Shown: positions 46,345 through 54,910 of the stretch, one piece after another
Numbering within the stretch: the stretch's first letter is position 1
Layout of the letters: every line of letters starts with the position of its first letter
Source of the DNA: Cytophagales bacterium Alg240-R148
Lineage (GTDB): Bacteria > Bacteroidota > Bacteroidia > Cytophagales > Cyclobacteriaceae
DNA length: 64,000 nucleotides
NCBI GenBank assembly: GCA_900537185.1
Contig: LS999831.1
Location: 356,198-420,197, forward strand
Direction of reading: 5' to 3'
Notes under the pieces: generated by a model
Database searches by the model: none
Told to the model about the DNA's origin: nothing
What the model saw: only the letters and a program-made list of their open reading frames with translations
Made by a program: the position numbers and the translations under genes

Positions 46345-47684
46345 TTTTTACCTTGTATTTTTTTTACCACCATTTTGCCCCCTTGTTTGTAAAACGATAC
46401 AATCAATCGGAATATATTTAGAATGTTAACGCCCAAATACCGGTTCAGAAAGATTTGGTTCATTCCCAGTATGATGATATAGGTACCCAAGGTACCATAA
46501 GCAGCACCAATGGCGCCTACCTTTTTTATAAAAACGTAGTTCATTACAATGTTTAAGACCGCCGCCATCAGGGTCAAATAAAAATTAATAAATGGCTTCC
46601 CTATGGCATCCAATACCGTTCCTGATTGCCGGATAAATGGGACAAAAAGAGCAAACAGTATGGTAATGCGCAACATATCTACCCCGCTCAAGTACTGTTT
46701 GCCAGCAATGATCAAAATGAAAACTTCTGGAAATACCAATACGACGGCAACAATAGGCAAAACAAATAAAAATATTACTGCTACAGATTTTTCATAGATC
46801 AAGCGCAATTCTGCCTCGTCTTTTTCTTTGGTGAGCCCGGATGACTTTGGTAACACAATGCTGGACATGGCATTGGTTGGAATTTCAATCAGGTTGGTTA
46901 TCCTTATGCAGGTATCATAAACGGCCACTACGGCCTTGTTAAAGAAAGCCCCGATCATAAAACGATCAATATTTCTCAACAGCATGGCGCTCATGGTTGT
47001 ACCAAAAGTAAATACTCCAAATTTAAATATTTTCAACATCCATTGGGCATCCAACGACTTGGAATACCGTATGAATTTTTTTCCAAAAACGAAAGACACC
47101 AACGTACAGGAAACAATTGAAACCAATTGGAAATACACCAAGTTTTCTAAGCTAACACTGCCTTGAAACAGTACTGCTGCTAGGATTAAAATGAGCAATG
47201 GCGCCCTTCTAGACATTGCCGCAATAAAACTTCCTTTAAAGTCAAAATTGGCATGTTGCAGGTTTTTAAATTGGCTGTAGAAAATCAATAAGAAAAAGGA
47301 AGGGATGTACATTAAAAACATCCATTTTAATACTGGCGCATCCCACAATACAGGCCCAACAAAATAGGCCAATGGCAATAAGATCAGCAACAAACTCACA
47401 ACAAAGAACAGCACCCCTAATACCAAAGAAGCCTTTTGAATTTTAGCCTGGTCTTCTTCTCCATTAGAAGCCAAAAAACGAATGAGCGCGTTTTTGATCA
47501 AACTCCCTCTCCCAAGTTCCAACAGGGTAGTGGCTCCTAAAAACAAAATCCAAACACCAAAATCATCTGGCGCCATTACCCTTGCTAGAATCATGAAATT
47601 GACCACACCAAAAGCTTGGTTGGTAAGTAACTCTAGCGTAGAAAACGCACCAAATTTGAGAATGAATTTTTTATTAAAACTCAT
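46341..47684 (-). CDS. Wzx-type polysaccharide flippase (MATE-like)
   Basis: A 447-residue protein with about twelve transmembrane helices in the MOP/Wzx superfamily. Early segments (GVVNFMILARVMAPDDFGVW) are the usual polysaccharide-transporter start, and late helices (FINFYLTLMAAVLNIVMNY, GAIGAAYGTLGTYIIIL) fit the family. It flips undecaprenyl-linked repeats across the inner membrane. It follows the Wzc-like gene after 5 bases and overlaps the next glycosyltransferase by 4 bases, so the three are one transcript. Confidence 0.9.
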   Translation of the reverse strand: MSFNKKFILKFGAFSTLELLTNQAFGVVNFMILARVMAPDDFGVWILFLGATTLLELGRGSLIKNALIRFLASNGEEDQAKIQKASLVLGVLFFVVSLLLILLPLAYFVGPVLWDAPVLKWMFLMYIPSFFLLIFYSQFKNLQHANFDFKGSFIAAMSRRAPLLILILAAVLFQGSVSLENLVYFQLVSIVSCTLVSFVFGKKFIRYSKSLDAQWMLKIFKFGVFTFGTTMSAMLLRNIDRFMIGAFFNKAVVAVYDTCIRITNLIEIPTNAMSSIVLPKSSGLTKEKDEAELRLIYEKSVAVIFLFVLPIVAVVLVFPEVFILIIAGKQYLSGVDMLRITILFALFVPFIRQSGTVLDAIGKPFINFYLTLMAAVLNIVMNYVFIKKVGAIGAAYGTLGTYIIILGMNQIFLNRYLGVNILNIFRLIVSFYKQGGKMVVKKIQGKK

Positions 47685-47689
47685 TTACA

Positions 47690-49903
47690 TCAAATATCAA
47701 GATCCTTGATGTCAAGCTTGTTAAGAACACTACCAAATAGGCGGTCTCCCAGCGTATTTAAAAACACAATGGACTCCTTGTCTTTTTGCTGAATGACTTC
47801 ATCCGCTGCGAAAACAGGGATCACCTTATCTACATACCCCACCAATTCTTTGGTGTCCGAATGTTCGTTCATGGCAGCACTTTCTAAAAATATATAATCG
47901 TAACGCTCACTTAAAATGTCCAAAAGCGACTTAAAATCTCTTTCCATCAATATTTCTGAAGGAGAAAGCGGGGATACCACCGAAGCAATTACATCAATGT
48001 TTTTATATGGAGTTGGAGACACAATCCCTTTAAAAGATTCGTCTTCCAAGTTATCGGAATTCCTTACTATCAATTGCACTGACTCATTCTCTAACAATGC
48101 CTTTGACTTTGGGTTGGCCACCAAACCAGACAGGTGGTTGTTCTTAAAATTGGTATCTACAATCAGCACTTTTTTATGGATAAGGCTCATAGAGTAGGCC
48201 AATGTACTTATCAGAAATGATTTGCCATCTCCTTTCCTTGTACTGGTAATAAGAAATTTTTTCGAACCGGACTCTTCTAATTCATACCGCAGTTTTCTTA
48301 CCAAGTGTTTGAAATTTTCACTTTCAACGTTATTGGATTTATTAAACAATTCTTGCGGGTCGGGGTTCTTTGCTTTGAGCATGTTTACCGAACCCAGGTA
48401 CTTCAGTTTGGTTAAGCTTTCAAAACGTTCCGGCGTTTTAATAGATAAATCAAAATACTCCAATAGTACTATAAAAAACACACAAATAGAAAAACTCGTA
48501 AGCCAACTAAAAACTGTAATAATTACTACTTTTCTTGACTCTGGTTCCGCTGCTGGCTGGCCGGCCATTATTTGCCTTAAGGCATTACCAGAAGCCAGGG
48601 CCTTATTGCGGGTTTCATTGTATTTGCTTTGTGCATCCAAATACTCTTGGGATGCAACTGAAACTTCTCTTTCTAAGTCGGCAATGACCGCTTCTTTCGA
48701 TGCAAAATCCGACTTCTTATATTTAGAATAACGCAGTCTGGACTGAGTAGAAGAAAGGGCCGATTTAGCGATTTGCAAATCCACTTCCATTTTGTCCAAT
48801 TGGACATTCAAGTCTGCTACACTTTCCGTTTCTACCGCCGTAGCAGCATTGTTTAATTTTTCACTTTCAATTTGCAACTGGGCCCTTAAAGTACTTAAGG
48901 AATCTAGCAACTTTTGATCGCTTCTGCCACCAACAATGTACTGTTCATTTAAACCTTGTATCTGTTTTCTTAAGTTTAATATTCTAATATTACCTGCATT
49001 GGAAGTGGTAGACCCGGACCCTGAATTGCGGGCAAAGTTGATGCGTTCTTTTAAATTGTAAATAGACAATTGGAGGCTGTGCACATTGTTGGTAAGCTCT
49101 TCTTCTTTTGTCTCTAATTCAGATATTTGGCCCAGCTGGGCTTGTGATTCTAAGTCCACATCAAAAAACTTATTGGTGGACTTAAAGTTTTTCAATCGGT
49201 CCGATTTCTCGTCTAACTCTACTTTTTTCTGATTGACTAAATCCAAAAAGAAATTAACCGATTCATCCGACCTTTGTGCGGAGTAATCTACATTAAAGCG
49301 GATGAACTCTTCACACAATTTGTTCACCACATAGGCCGCCAAATAAGGATTGTCTGTTTCGTAGGATACTAAAATATAATCCGTAAAATCAAGCCTGGAA
49401 ACTTTTAGATTTTTTTTAATGGCAATATGGTCATAACCATAATCTTTTAACAACACTGAAAGCTCCCTATCGTAGTCATTAAAATTGGATAAGACTTCCA
49501 TTTTTGCCAACTTTTCTTTTATGGTTGCTTTCGCTTTTTCCAGTGCCACTTCATCTCCATGCCAAGTACTTTTCCTTTCTTCTGGTTCTATGGTTGTAAA
49601 AGGCCGAATAGAGTCAAGGTCGTGCAGGATTAAGTCGTAAGACACCAATGTGACTACCTGATCGGAAGTCATGCTCTCAATCAAGTTGCTAAACTTTATT
49701 TGAACTTCACGAAAATTAAAACCTTCTTCCGTTATTCTGATATTGTCTTTGGTGGTAATGGAGGTCGCTAACTGCGCTGAAGACTTGAACTTGTAGTCCG
49801 AAGTAAAAGCAATATAAAAACCGACTCCTGAAATGATCAGTGGAATAATGATAAGAATCCACATTTTTTTCTTCAGCAATCGAAAAAGATAAAACAAATC
49901 CAT
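47690..49903 (-). CDS. Wzc/Wzz-like chain-length protein with a degenerate BY-kinase domain
   Basis: A 737-residue inner-membrane protein. A Wzz-type domain lies between two membrane helices (about 12-32 and 455-480), with a long coiled coil (about 200-430). The cytoplasmic domain (about 510-737) has the BY-kinase order but altered motifs: Walker A is TSTRKGDGKSFL (Lys/Ser kept), Walker A' is LIVDTNFK, and the Walker B position reads YIFLESAAM, lacking the usual Asp. The C-terminus ends LFGSVLNKLDIKDLDI with no tyrosine cluster. It is therefore a Wzc-type organiser that may bind ATP but is unlikely to autophosphorylate on a Tyr tail. It is the first gene of the minus-strand export operon. Confidence 0.85.
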   Translation of the reverse strand: MDLFYLFRLLKKKMWILIIIPLIISGVGFYIAFTSDYKFKSSAQLATSITTKDNIRITEEGFNFREVQIKFSNLIESMTSDQVVTLVSYDLILHDLDSIRPFTTIEPEERKSTWHGDEVALEKAKATIKEKLAKMEVLSNFNDYDRELSVLLKDYGYDHIAIKKNLKVSRLDFTDYILVSYETDNPYLAAYVVNKLCEEFIRFNVDYSAQRSDESVNFFLDLVNQKKVELDEKSDRLKNFKSTNKFFDVDLESQAQLGQISELETKEEELTNNVHSLQLSIYNLKERINFARNSGSGSTTSNAGNIRILNLRKQIQGLNEQYIVGGRSDQKLLDSLSTLRAQLQIESEKLNNAATAVETESVADLNVQLDKMEVDLQIAKSALSSTQSRLRYSKYKKSDFASKEAVIADLEREVSVASQEYLDAQSKYNETRNKALASGNALRQIMAGQPAAEPESRKVVIITVFSWLTSFSICVFFIVLLEYFDLSIKTPERFESLTKLKYLGSVNMLKAKNPDPQELFNKSNNVESENFKHLVRKLRYELEESGSKKFLITSTRKGDGKSFLISTLAYSMSLIHKKVLIVDTNFKNNHLSGLVANPKSKALLENESVQLIVRNSDNLEDESFKGIVSPTPYKNIDVIASVVSPLSPSEILMERDFKSLLDILSERYDYIFLESAAMNEHSDTKELVGYVDKVIPVFAADEVIQQKDKESIVFLNTLGDRLFGSVLNKLDIKDLDI

Positions 49904-49987
49904 GAAAATATATTAATTTATTATCTAGTTTTATAATTATATAAAAATTTTATGTGTCATTTGCCGTAACACCTTAACTTTAAGGCT

Positions 49988-49995
49988 CAAATGTA
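49988..49995 (-). promoter_or_regulatory. Candidate -7 box (TACATTTG on the minus strand)
   Basis: CAAATGTA on the plus strand is TACATTTG on the minus strand, an exact TAnnTTTG. It lies 84 bases upstream of the Wzc-like start, in the 109-base divergent gap before the SGNH gene. The nearest minus-strand TTTG upstream (50010-50013) is only 14 bases away, closer than the usual 19-21, so support is weak. Confidence 0.35.
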
Positions 49996-50012
49996 ATTCA
50001 TAATTCGTTCAA

Positions 50013-51035
50013 ATGAAGAATAAAACGAAAGAAAAAGTAAAATTTTACTTATATAATATTGTTGTAGTATTAATTTTTTTAAGCCTTTTTGAAATCCTTT
50101 CAGGTTTCTTACTTAACCATCCAGAAAAAATCCCAAATAGCTTGCGCAGCGCATTCAGTAATTTTTACAGAGAAAGCGACCGTGCTACCATTCAAGTGAT
50201 TCCGGAATGCGCCCAATACGACCCTGATTTATTTTATACGCTAAAACCAGGCAATTGTTATTTTAAGAACAGAGAATTTAACAATTTAATTGAAGTCAAC
50301 TCAATCGGCACAAGAGACAGCGAAGCTGCTTTGCGCTTTCCTGAAATTGTAATGACAGGCGATTCATTTACAATGGGCTGGGGAGTGGATGCAGAAAAAA
50401 GCTTTCCTTCGGTAGTTAAAACTCTAACGGGAAAACCACTTCTTAATGCCGGGATTTCTTCTTATGGTACAGCGAGAGAAATGCGGCTGTTGGAAAGGGT
50501 ACAATTGGATAGTATGAAGGTTTTGATCATCCAATACCATCCCAATGATTCTACTGAAAATAAAAAGTTCATGGAAAATGACAACCAGTTGGTCATTTCG
50601 GATGAGGCGAAGTATTTGGAAGCCGGAAAGATGTCAGATGACAGAACTTCTTACTTCTTTGGCAAGTATACTGCCTTGATTTTCAAGCAAATTCTTAAGG
50701 GAAAGTTAAAAAAAGAAGAAATTATCAATAAATCTGACAGGAATGAGGCAAAGTATTTCCTGAATTCATTAGTTCATAGTAACTTACGGCTTGAAAATGT
50801 TCAGATTGTACTGATGGAAATGAATAATGCCAATGAAAACGACGATGTTTTCTTAGATGAAGTTGAAAAACAAGTCTCGGCCAATGACTTTCCTCTATAC
50901 ATTAAAAATATAAAAACTATTAGGTTGGCTAACCTCCTTTCTGAAGATGACTATTACATTCTTGATAACCACATCAACGAAAAGGGCCACGAAAAGGTGG
51001 GCCAAAAACTTTTTGAGTACTTACAAAAACTATGA
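50013..51035 (+). CDS. SGNH/GDSL-like hydrolase with N-terminal membrane anchor
   Basis: A 340-residue protein. An N-terminal helix (about 9-30, YLYNIVVVLIFLSLFEILSG) anchors it with its catalytic domain probably outside the cytoplasm. The nucleophile block is VMTGDSFTMGWG (block I GDS), an Asn/His-like stretch occurs in IIQYHPNDSTEN, and the DxxH end is ILDNHINEKGHEKVGQKLFE. Such SGNH proteins act as esterases or acetyl transfer enzymes on polysaccharides. It overlaps the carbamoyltransferase by 4 bases (ATGA), so the two are coupled. It may remove or trim acyl groups added by the acyltransferases of this locus, as an inference. Confidence 0.8.
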   Translation: MKNKTKEKVKFYLYNIVVVLIFLSLFEILSGFLLNHPEKIPNSLRSAFSNFYRESDRATIQVIPECAQYDPDLFYTLKPGNCYFKNREFNNLIEVNSIGTRDSEAALRFPEIVMTGDSFTMGWGVDAEKSFPSVVKTLTGKPLLNAGISSYGTAREMRLLERVQLDSMKVLIIQYHPNDSTENKKFMENDNQLVISDEAKYLEAGKMSDDRTSYFFGKYTALIFKQILKGKLKKEEIINKSDRNEAKYFLNSLVHSNLRLENVQIVLMEMNNANENDDVFLDEVEKQVSANDFPLYIKNIKTIRLANLLSEDDYYILDNHINEKGHEKVGQKLFEYLQKL

Positions 51036-52897
51036 AAATTCTCGGAATATCAGCTTTCTATCATGATTCTGCCGCCGCAATCATCGAAGATGGAAAAATC
51101 ATTGCGGCCGCACAGGAAGAAAGATTTACAAGAAAAAAACACGACCCAGACTTTCCAACCAATGCCGTTAAATACTGTTTGGAGTATGCCGGCACCAGCA
51201 TTGACGAGTTGGATGCCATCGCGTTTTACGACAAGCCCCTTCTTAAATTTGAACGTCTTTTAGAAACTTATTATTCCTTTTCTCCAAGAGGGCTAAAATC
51301 CTTTATTACTTCCATTCCTGTTTGGATAAAGGAGAAAATGTTTCTTAAAAGACTGATTCACGAAAGTCTTGCAGAAATTGAAGGTTACGATAAAAAGAAT
51401 CTTAAAATGCTCTTCCCGGAGCACCATTTGTCTCATGCTGCCAGTGCATTTTACCCTTCTCCTCACGAAGAAGCGGCTATTTTAACCATTGATGGGGTAG
51501 GGGAATGGGCTACAGCTTCTATTTGTCATGGAACAGGTAAAGATATTAAAATACTAAAGGAGCTTCGTTTTCCGCACTCATTAGGTTTGCTCTATTCTTC
51601 TTTTACCTACTTCCTAGGTTTCAAGGTCAATTCAGGGGAATACAAATTAATGGGGTTGGCTCCCTATGGAGACCCTAATGGAGAAGACGTCAAGCGGTAT
51701 GAAAAATTAATCAAAGAACACCTCATTGATATTAAAGAGGACGGATCTGTTTGGCTCAACCAAAAATATTTTCAATATGCTACTGGCCTTAGAATGGTTA
51801 GAGAGAAGCTATGGGAAGATTTATTTGGGATGGAAAAAAGAAATTCAGAGTCGGAACTAGAACAAAAACATTGCAACCTAGGGTTGGCCATTCAAAATGT
51901 AACAGAAGATATTGTTATTGCTATTGCCAAAGAAGCACAGCGACTAACTGGGTCAAAAAACCTTTGTTTATCTGGTGGTGTTGCCCTGAACTGCGTTGCC
52001 AATGGCAAATTAATTACAAGCAAAGTTTTTGATAATGTATACATCCAGCCTGCTTCTGGAGATGCGGGAGGATCTTTGGGAGCTGCACAAGCAGCGTACC
52101 ACATCTTCTATGAAAAAGATCGCGTAGTGGATGCTAGCAAACAAGACGCCATGGAAGGTTCTTATTTGGGACCAGAATATTCCAACCAGGAGGTAGAATT
52201 GATGACTCGAAAATACAAAGCGACTTATAAATTATACGACCAATACGAAGAGATGTACCCAGCTGTTGCTAAAAAAATCAGCGATGGGAAAGTGGTAGGC
52301 TGGATGCAGGGTAGAATGGAGTTTGGACCAAGGGCTTTAGGTGGTAGAAGTATTTTGGGGGACCCAAGAAATGAAGAAACTCAGAAGAAACTCAACCTGA
52401 AAATCAAATACAGAGAATCGTTTAGACCCTTTGCACCATCGGTGCTTGCCGAAGATTGCCAACTGTATTTTAAACATGAAGGAACTTCTCCTTATATGTT
52501 GATTGTGCAGCCCGTTGTAGAAGAAAGACGCAAAAAATTACCAGACAACTACAGCGCCTTGGGGTTAAAAGAAAAATTATACCATTTAAGGTCGGATATT
52601 CCGTCCATTACCCATATCGACTTTTCTGCTAGGATACAGACCGTACACAAAGAAACCAACCCTAAGTACTACGATCTGATCGATGCTTTTAAAAAGGAAA
52701 CCGAATATGGTATGTTGGTAAATACCAGTTTTAATGTCAGAGGGGAGCCTATAGTTTGTACTCCAGAAGATGCTTATAGATGTTTTATGAGAACCGAAAT
52801 GGACTACCTCGTAGTTAACAACTTCGTTTTCTCCAAAACCGAACAGCCAGAATGGGAAGACACTGATAACTGGAAAGAAGAATTTGCATTAGATTAA
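51032..52897 (+). CDS. Carbamoyltransferase (NodU/CmcH family)
   Basis: A 621-residue O-carbamoyltransferase of standard length. N-terminal segments MKILGISAFYHDSAAAIIED and HHLSHAASAFYPSPHEEAA carry the metal-binding His residues of the Kae1/YrdC-like fold; ILTIDGVGEWATAS follows, and the C-terminal domain has QGRMEFGPRALGGRSILGDP. These enzymes put a carbamoyl group from carbamoyl phosphate onto a hydroxyl of a sugar or natural product. It starts inside the SGNH hydrolase stop and is followed by two small membrane proteins of the SxtJ and DUF5989 kind, which often accompany this family. The acceptor is probably the polysaccharide. Confidence 0.93.
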   Translation: MKILGISAFYHDSAAAIIEDGKIIAAAQEERFTRKKHDPDFPTNAVKYCLEYAGTSIDELDAIAFYDKPLLKFERLLETYYSFSPRGLKSFITSIPVWIKEKMFLKRLIHESLAEIEGYDKKNLKMLFPEHHLSHAASAFYPSPHEEAAILTIDGVGEWATASICHGTGKDIKILKELRFPHSLGLLYSSFTYFLGFKVNSGEYKLMGLAPYGDPNGEDVKRYEKLIKEHLIDIKEDGSVWLNQKYFQYATGLRMVREKLWEDLFGMEKRNSESELEQKHCNLGLAIQNVTEDIVIAIAKEAQRLTGSKNLCLSGGVALNCVANGKLITSKVFDNVYIQPASGDAGGSLGAAQAAYHIFYEKDRVVDASKQDAMEGSYLGPEYSNQEVELMTRKYKATYKLYDQYEEMYPAVAKKISDGKVVGWMQGRMEFGPRALGGRSILGDPRNEETQKKLNLKIKYRESFRPFAPSVLAEDCQLYFKHEGTSPYMLIVQPVVEERRKKLPDNYSALGLKEKLYHLRSDIPSITHIDFSARIQTVHKETNPKYYDLIDAFKKETEYGMLVNTSFNVRGEPIVCTPEDAYRCFMRTEMDYLVVNNFVFSKTEQPEWEDTDNWKEEFALD

Positions 52898-52908
52898 ATC
52901 GAAAGAAA

Positions 52909-53058
52909 ATGGAATTTATTAAAGACTTATTCAAATTTATGGCCGAAAGAAAGAAATGGTGGTTAACCCCCATCATTATCTTGTTATTGCTTTTAGGCCT
53001 ACTTATCGTAATTGGAGGTGGCTCCGCATTTGCGCCGTTTATTTACACCTTGTTTTAG
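52909..53058 (+). CDS. DUF5989/SxtK-like 49-residue membrane protein
   Basis: A 49-residue open frame: MEFIKDLFKFMAERKKWWLT then one hydrophobic helix (PIIILLLLLGLLIVIGGGSA) and a short tail. It begins 11 bases after the carbamoyltransferase stop and ends 9 bases before the SxtJ-like gene. The FMAERKKWWL...P...LLLL pattern resembles DUF5989 proteins, which are repeatedly encoded beside NodU/CmcH carbamoyltransferases and SxtJ; the family name is given from memory of that neighbourhood. Probable role: membrane partner of the carbamoyltransferase or its substrate. Very small genes like this are easily missed. Confidence 0.82.
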   Translation: MEFIKDLFKFMAERKKWWLTPIIILLLLLGLLIVIGGGSAFAPFIYTLF

Positions 53059-53067
53059 CAGAGAAAA

Positions 53068-53439
53068 ATGGAAAATAATCTAAAAAAATATAAAAACATT
53101 CTGGTGATGGTGTCCGGTCTGATACTGGTCAGTTTCATTTTCAGAAAACACAACATTCCTTATTTAGTTGAAATCGCGTGTGGCATCGGGCTTCTGTCTG
53201 CTTTGTCTTCGTGGTTCGCTGAAAAAGTGGATTGGTTGTGGTTGAAATTAGCCCTCGGTTTGGGTTGGGTTAATTCAAGAATCTTATTGAGCATCGTATT
53301 TTTTGTTTTCTTAATGCCTTTGGCATTTTTACAAAGACTTTTTACCAAAGATGGTATGAGGCTTAAAAAGCAAAACAATTCCTTGTTTCATGAAAGAAAC
53401 CACACGTATACTAAAAAAGATTTGGAAAACATCTGGTAA
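53068..53439 (+). CDS. SxtJ-like membrane protein
   Basis: A 123-residue protein with three likely helices: about 10-28, 33-50 and 72-90. The WLWLKLALGLGWVNSRILLS segment and following LMPLAFLQRLFTKDGM stretch fit the SxtJ family, named after a gene in cyanobacterial saxitoxin clusters that lies beside the carbamoyltransferase sxtI. Its biochemical role is unknown. Here the order carbamoyltransferase, 49-residue protein, SxtJ-like protein is tight, with gaps of 11 and 9 bases. The stop codon directly abuts the UbiA-like start codon. Confidence 0.85.
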   Translation: MENNLKKYKNILVMVSGLILVSFIFRKHNIPYLVEIACGIGLLSALSSWFAEKVDWLWLKLALGLGWVNSRILLSIVFFVFLMPLAFLQRLFTKDGMRLKKQNNSLFHERNHTYTKKDLENIW

Positions 53440-54306
53440 ATGAAATTGGTCTTTAAGTTATTGAGGGTAAAACAATGGGTTAAAAACCTATTCCTTTTTA
53501 TACCTGTCTTTTTTGCTGGTCGCATGTATGATTTCGACTTGTTGTTGCACACGTTTTATGGTTTTATAGCCTTTAGCTTGGCTGCCAGTTGTGTCTACAT
53601 TTTGAATGACCTCAAAGATGTCAAAGCAGACAGAATCCATCCTTCTAAGAAAAAAAGACCAATTGCCTCCGGACAAATATCAAGCAGTGCAGCCATTGCA
53701 ATAATGGTTGTGCTGTTCTTTATTGCTTGTGCTTTGGCCTATTTCGTAGACCTCAAATTTTTCTATTTAGTCGTATTGTACTTGGGCATCAACATTGCCT
53801 ATACGTTCAAATTAAAACAGATTGCCATACTGGATTTATTTTTGGTGGCTTCCGGGTTTTTGATCCGCGTAATGTCTGGTGGTTATATTGGAAACCTTTA
53901 CGTGTCCAACTGGTTGATGATCATGGTTTTGTTATTGGCCCTGTTTTTAGTTACTGCCAAACGCCGAGACGACTTAATTTTAAGCAAATTGATGGGCACA
54001 GAAGTTAGAAAGGCTTCTGCCAACTACAACTTGGTTTTCATCAACGCTTGTATGACCATGCTTTCTGCAGTTATCATTGTAGCCTATATTAGTTACACAC
54101 TTTCGGCCGAAGTTATTACAAGAATAGGAAATGACAACCTGTGGTACACCAGTATATTTGTAATTGGTGGTGTGATGCGGTACATGCAAATTTCTATGGT
54201 AGAGGAGGATTCTGGTTCTCCAACAAAGGTACTGCTCAAAGACAAATTCATCCACTTTACTCTCGTTCTTTGGGCCATGGCCTTTTTTGTGATTTTATAT
54301 TCTTGA
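53440..54306 (+). CDS. UbiA-family prenyltransferase, decaprenyl-phosphate phosphoribosyltransferase-like
   Basis: A 288-residue membrane protein with about eight helices. It starts LRVKQWVKNLFLFIPVFFAG, has the first Asp-rich motif in YILNDLKDVKADRIHPSKKK (NDxxDxxxD) with KKRPIASG after it, and a later LDLFLVASGFLIRVMSGGY and LVTAKRRDDLIL. These segments look closer to the mycobacterial DPPR synthase (UbiA, Rv3806c) than to menaquinone or heme prenyltransferases. That enzyme moves 5-phosphoribose from PRPP to polyprenyl phosphate. Together with the DprE1/DprE2-like genes at 22619-24672 this would give a full donor pathway. The start directly follows the SxtJ-like stop. Confidence 0.85.
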   Translation: MKLVFKLLRVKQWVKNLFLFIPVFFAGRMYDFDLLLHTFYGFIAFSLAASCVYILNDLKDVKADRIHPSKKKRPIASGQISSSAAIAIMVVLFFIACALAYFVDLKFFYLVVLYLGINIAYTFKLKQIAILDLFLVASGFLIRVMSGGYIGNLYVSNWLMIMVLLLALFLVTAKRRDDLILSKLMGTEVRKASANYNLVFINACMTMLSAVIIVAYISYTLSAEVITRIGNDNLWYTSIFVIGGVMRYMQISMVEEDSGSPTKVLLKDKFIHFTLVLWAMAFFVILYS

Positions 54307-54316
54307 TATTTTTACT

Positions 54317-54910
54317 GTGGACAACAAAAAGCTGGCTTTGTTCGATTTTGATGGTACCATTATTACAGGTGACTCCTTTTTGATATTCATCCGGTACTAC
54401 CATGGGTGGGCGAAGTTTTTAGTTGGAATGGGTTTGCTTTCACCCATTCTTGTACTATTCAAGTTAGGGTTCATACCCAACTATGTTGCCAAACAGCAAG
54501 TTCTAAAATGGTTTTTTTCTGGTATAAAAGACAAAAAGTTCAATGAAAAAGCTACTGCTTTTTCTAAAACTATCATTCCAACTCTTATTAAACCCAAAGC
54601 ATTGCAAAAGTTGCAAGAACATCGCAAAAATGGGGATACCATCGTTGTTGTATCTGCCTCACCTGCCAATTGGATCCGGGCATGGGCAGAACAAAACAAC
54701 TACCTGTTGGTTGCCACCCAACTCCAAGTAGTTAAGGGCCGCATAACTGGAAAAATATCTGGAGAAAATTGTTATGGTCCAATAAAGGTCAAATACGTAA
54801 AACAAGCGCTTGATTTGACGCAGTATTCAGAAATATATGCCTACGGCGATTCTAACGGGGACAAAGAAATGCTGGCTTTTGCAGACCACCCAAATTACCG
54901 CGTTTTTTAG
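54317..54910 (+). CDS. HAD-IB family phosphatase
   Basis: A 197-residue HAD hydrolase of the phosphoserine-phosphatase-like IB group. Motif I is LALFDFDGTIITGDSF (Asp10 nucleophile, Asp12 acid/base), motif II is VVVSASPANW, and the motif III/IV region is YAYGDSNGDKEMLAFADH. A start GTG at 54317 is used; no ATG upstream fits. It follows the UbiA-like gene by 10 bases. In mycobacteria DPPR must lose its 5-phosphate before DprE1 acts, and this gene is a good candidate for that step, although the mycobacterial enzyme proposed for it is not a HAD. It overlaps the convergent PorE-like gene by 4 bases. Confidence 0.85.
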   Translation: MDNKKLALFDFDGTIITGDSFLIFIRYYHGWAKFLVGMGLLSPILVLFKLGFIPNYVAKQQVLKWFFSGIKDKKFNEKATAFSKTIIPTLIKPKALQKLQEHRKNGDTIVVVSASPANWIRAWAEQNNYLLVATQLQVVKGRITGKISGENCYGPIKVKYVKQALDLTQYSEIYAYGDSNGDKEMLAFADHPNYRVF

